DNA from: Candidatus Aminicenantota bacterium
GTDB taxonomy: Bacteria; Acidobacteriota; Aminicenantia; Aminicenantales; Aminicenantaceae
Direction of reading: 5' to 3'
Assembly (NCBI GenBank): GCA_030620655.1
Contig: JAUXEH010000135.1
Coordinates: forward strand, 1-7,500
Length of the DNA stretch: 7,500 nt
Shown: positions 5,650 to 7,500 of the stretch, one piece after another
How the letters are laid out: each line of letters begins with the position of its first letter
Numbering within the stretch: the first letter of the stretch is position 1
Program-made: the position numbers and the translations under genes
The notes under the pieces: generated by a model
What the model saw: the letters and a program-made list of their open reading frames with translations, nothing else
What the model was told of the DNA's origin: nothing
Databases searched by the model: none

Positions 5650-7500
5650 TCATTTCTTCTTCCACTTGGGCAGAGTCCGGCCCGGTGTCCAGGGCGCACC
5701 CGCCGCCTCCATCTCCTTCTCCAGCTTGGGCAGGTCGACCTCGATCAGCTGCCTGAGTCGGGGAAGCAGCGCCTCGAACCCATCTGCTGCGATGGCATAG
5801 CCGCGCCGGTTGGTCTCAGTTACCGGACTGGTGGAGCGAAGCTGCATGTCAAGCCGGCGCATGAGCGAGGGTGAACTTGGCTCGGACCTGCCGGCCCGTG
5901 TGTAATCGCCGTAGAGCTCCTTCTGGAGGTCCGCCAATCGCAGCTCCAGTTCGCGAGCTTTTTTGAGGAGACTCGGACCCGCATCCGCTGTATCGAGAAG
6001 GGCTTTCTTTATGAACTGCAGGCGACGGGACATCTCTCCGGCGGCGGCTCCTGCTCCGGCCATGACGCGCTGAAGCTCGCCCACCTTTTTCTGATATGCA
6101 AGCAGTGCTGCACGGTCTTTTTCCTCCAGCTTGTTCAACCCCAGGGACCTCACCTTAAAGGCCTGCGGCTCACCCAGAGCCACCACCTTGCCGTTTACGA
6201 TCTTGGACAGCTCGACCGTGAAATCGCCCGACGCCGCCATGGGCCCTCGGGGCGGACCGGCCCAGGGCGGAAGCTGCGGCTTCTGCAGGCGTGTGGGGCG
6301 GAGGTCCGGATAGCAGAGGTCCCAGGCGACCCGGTGGATCCCCTGTGCGGCCGGGCCGGTCAGGCGCCGGACAACCTGTCCGGATGCGTCTTTCACCGTG
6401 AGCACGAGGGCCGGTTTTTCCTCGCGGCCCTCCTTCTCCAGAGCCTCCCAACCCGGAAAGGGTATGGGTTGGCCTTCCTTCTCCAGGGCCTTTTCCTTTT
6501 TCTGCCGCCCGGCCTGGGCGGTCACCAGGGATTCCTTGAGAAAGTATGTGAAGACCGCGCCGAAGGGGGGATTGGGGGCCAGGAATATGCCGTCTCCCAG
6601 GAAGGCCTTGTCCCGCAGGTTGAAGGGGTGCTTCTCGATGTATCTGAGGGCGTCCTTGACAGGAAACAGCAGGGCTTCCCGGGCCAGGGCTTCCGGCGTG
6701 ACATGGCGGAGCGGGGTGTAATCGTCCAGGACAAAAAATCCCCTGCCGAACGACGCCCCCACCAGGTCCGACTCCCTCTCCTGGATCTCGAGGTCACGGA
6801 AGGCGATGGTGGGCACACCGCCGCTTAGTTTCACCCAATGATTTCCCTGGTCGAGAGTGAAATAGATCCCGAACTCGGTGCCGATAAACAGCAGGTCCGG
6901 CTTCACATGGTCCTGGGTGATGGCCCAGACAATGGTCTGCTCGGGCAGGTCCCCGGTCATGGAGGCCCAGGTGCGGCCCCGGTCCGCGCTCTTTAGCAGG
7001 TAGGGCCTCAGGTCTCCGGTCTTGTGGTTGTCGAGCGCGGCATAGACCGTGTCGGGATCATGCTTTGAAGCCTGGATATCGTTCACGAAATACCGGCCCG
7101 GCACTCCCGGGATCCTCTCGATCCGCCGCCAGTTCTCCCCTCCGTCCTCGGTCACCTGGATCAGGCCGTCGTCGCTCCCGGCATAGATCAACCCCTCGGC
7201 CAGCGGGGACTCGGACAGCGAGGTGATGGTGCTGTACCTGGACATGGCTCCATGGTCCCAGAGGGCATTCACACTCCAGGTCTTGCCCATGATGGGCTGT
7301 TCCAGCCGGAAGATGTTCCGGGTCAGGTCCGGGCTTATGCGAGTCCAGGAATCCCCCCGGTCGTCGCTGCGGTACACGTGCTGGGCCGCGAAGTACAGCC
7401 GCGTGTGGGAGTGGGGGCTTATGATCACGGGAGCGTCCCAGTTGAACCTCTGCGGGCCTTCTCCCGGCTCGGGCTGGGGCTTGATATCGACCAGCTCCCC
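5650..7500 (-). CDS. BNR/Asp-box beta-propeller protein (sortilin/VPS10-like, 'glycosyl hydrolase' annotated), C-terminal part
   Basis: The 3' part of a large gene: 616 codons in the window, open to the right edge, with the start outside. A GTG at 7428 is internal, because family-like sequence (PQRFNWDAPVIISPH) precedes it. Four Asp-box turns are visible, at window residues 45-52 (SDDRGDSW), 117-124 (TEDGGENW), 171-178 (SADRGRTW) and 215-222 (TLDQGNHW), then FGRGFFVLDD (251-260), which closes the propeller part. A lysine/glutamate-rich insert (about 330-360) precedes an Ig-like strand region (KDASGQVVRRL ... GIHRVAWDL, about 370-394). A charged, probably helical segment (about 454-534) leads to the end, APWTPGRTLPKWKKK, typical of this family. 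Relatives are usually about 1,000 aa and often secreted; any signal peptide lies outside the window. The molecular function is not established, and the glycosidase label rests on the Asp boxes only. It ends 212 bases upstream of the ara operon and is probably a separate unit. Confidence 0.85.
   Translation of the reverse strand, partial: GELVDIKPQPEPGEGPQRFNWDAPVIISPHSHTRLYFAAQHVYRSDDRGDSWTRISPDLTRNIFRLEQPIMGKTWSVNALWDHGAMSRYSTITSLSESPLAEGLIYAGSDDGLIQVTEDGGENWRRIERIPGVPGRYFVNDIQASKHDPDTVYAALDNHKTGDLRPYLLKSADRGRTWASMTGDLPEQTIVWAITQDHVKPDLLFIGTEFGIYFTLDQGNHWVKLSGGVPTIAFRDLEIQERESDLVGASFGRGFFVLDDYTPLRHVTPEALAREALLFPVKDALRYIEKHPFNLRDKAFLGDGIFLAPNPPFGAVFTYFLKESLVTAQAGRQKKEKALEKEGQPIPFPGWEALEKEGREEKPALVLTVKDASGQVVRRLTGPAAQGIHRVAWDLCYPDLRPTRLQKPQLPPWAGPPRGPMAASGDFTVELSKIVNGKVVALGEPQAFKVRSLGLNKLEEKDRAALLAYQKKVGELQRVMAGAGAAAGEMSRRLQFIKKALLDTADAGPSLLKKARELELRLADLQKELYGDYTRAGRSEPSSPSLMRRLDMQLRSTSPVTETNRRGYAIAADGFEALLPRLRQLIEVDLPKLEKEMEAAGAPWTPGRTLPKWKKK

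Noticed and set aside
7426..7428. GTG at 7428 as the start of the BNR protein
   Set aside because: Family-like sequence continues in frame to the window edge without a stop and no ribosome site precedes the GTG, so the gene begins outside the window.
5650..7500. BNR protein as part of the arabinose operon
   Set aside because: It is co-directional but separated by 212 bases containing a promoter for the next gene and a stem-loop after its stop; nothing in the sequence ties it to arabinose use.

Overview
The window is GC-rich (about 60% by eye) and all five recognisable protein genes lie on the minus strand, so transcription runs from right to left. It looks like chromosomal DNA from a free-living or gut/sediment heterotrophic bacterium. 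A BNR/Asp-box propeller protein of the kind abundant in Acidobacteriota, Bacteroidota and related lineages sits next to an SGLT1-type sodium/sugar symporter, which fits those groups. The sequence alone does not fix the phylum. There are no tRNAs, rRNAs, CRISPR arrays, insertion sequences or phage genes.

Region 5650-7500 holds the C-terminal 616 residues of a large BNR-repeat (sortilin/glycosyl-hydrolase-like) protein whose start lies to the right of the window. Region 5438-5649 is a 212-base intergenic segment that is markedly AT-richer than its surroundings. It carries at least one convincing promoter facing left (TTGACA, 17-base spacer, TAAATA), a second possible -10 box (TATAAT), short GYCTTARA repeats and a few small dyads.

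Region 1-5437 is a compact four-gene L-arabinose catabolic operon: a sodium/sugar symporter (541 aa), ribulokinase AraB (566 aa), L-ribulose-5-phosphate 4-epimerase AraD (235 aa) and an isomerase cut by the left window edge after 468 codons. Symporter and araB are 4 bases apart. araB/araD and araD/isomerase each overlap by 4 bases (ATGA). The inferred route is: sodium-driven uptake of L-arabinose, isomerisation to L-ribulose, phosphorylation to L-ribulose 5-phosphate, then epimerisation to D-xylulose 5-phosphate, which enters the pentose phosphate pathway.

Two points stand out. The isomerase is not a classical AraA but belongs to the L-fucose isomerase-like family (E295, D319 and H451/452 match the FucI metal site). 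The symporter keeps every residue that I recall forming the human SGLT1 sugar site, at the same spacing. No transcriptional regulator is encoded in the window. I see no strong case for an entirely new biological system here; the interest lies in an unusual combination of parts in an arabinose operon and in its control region.
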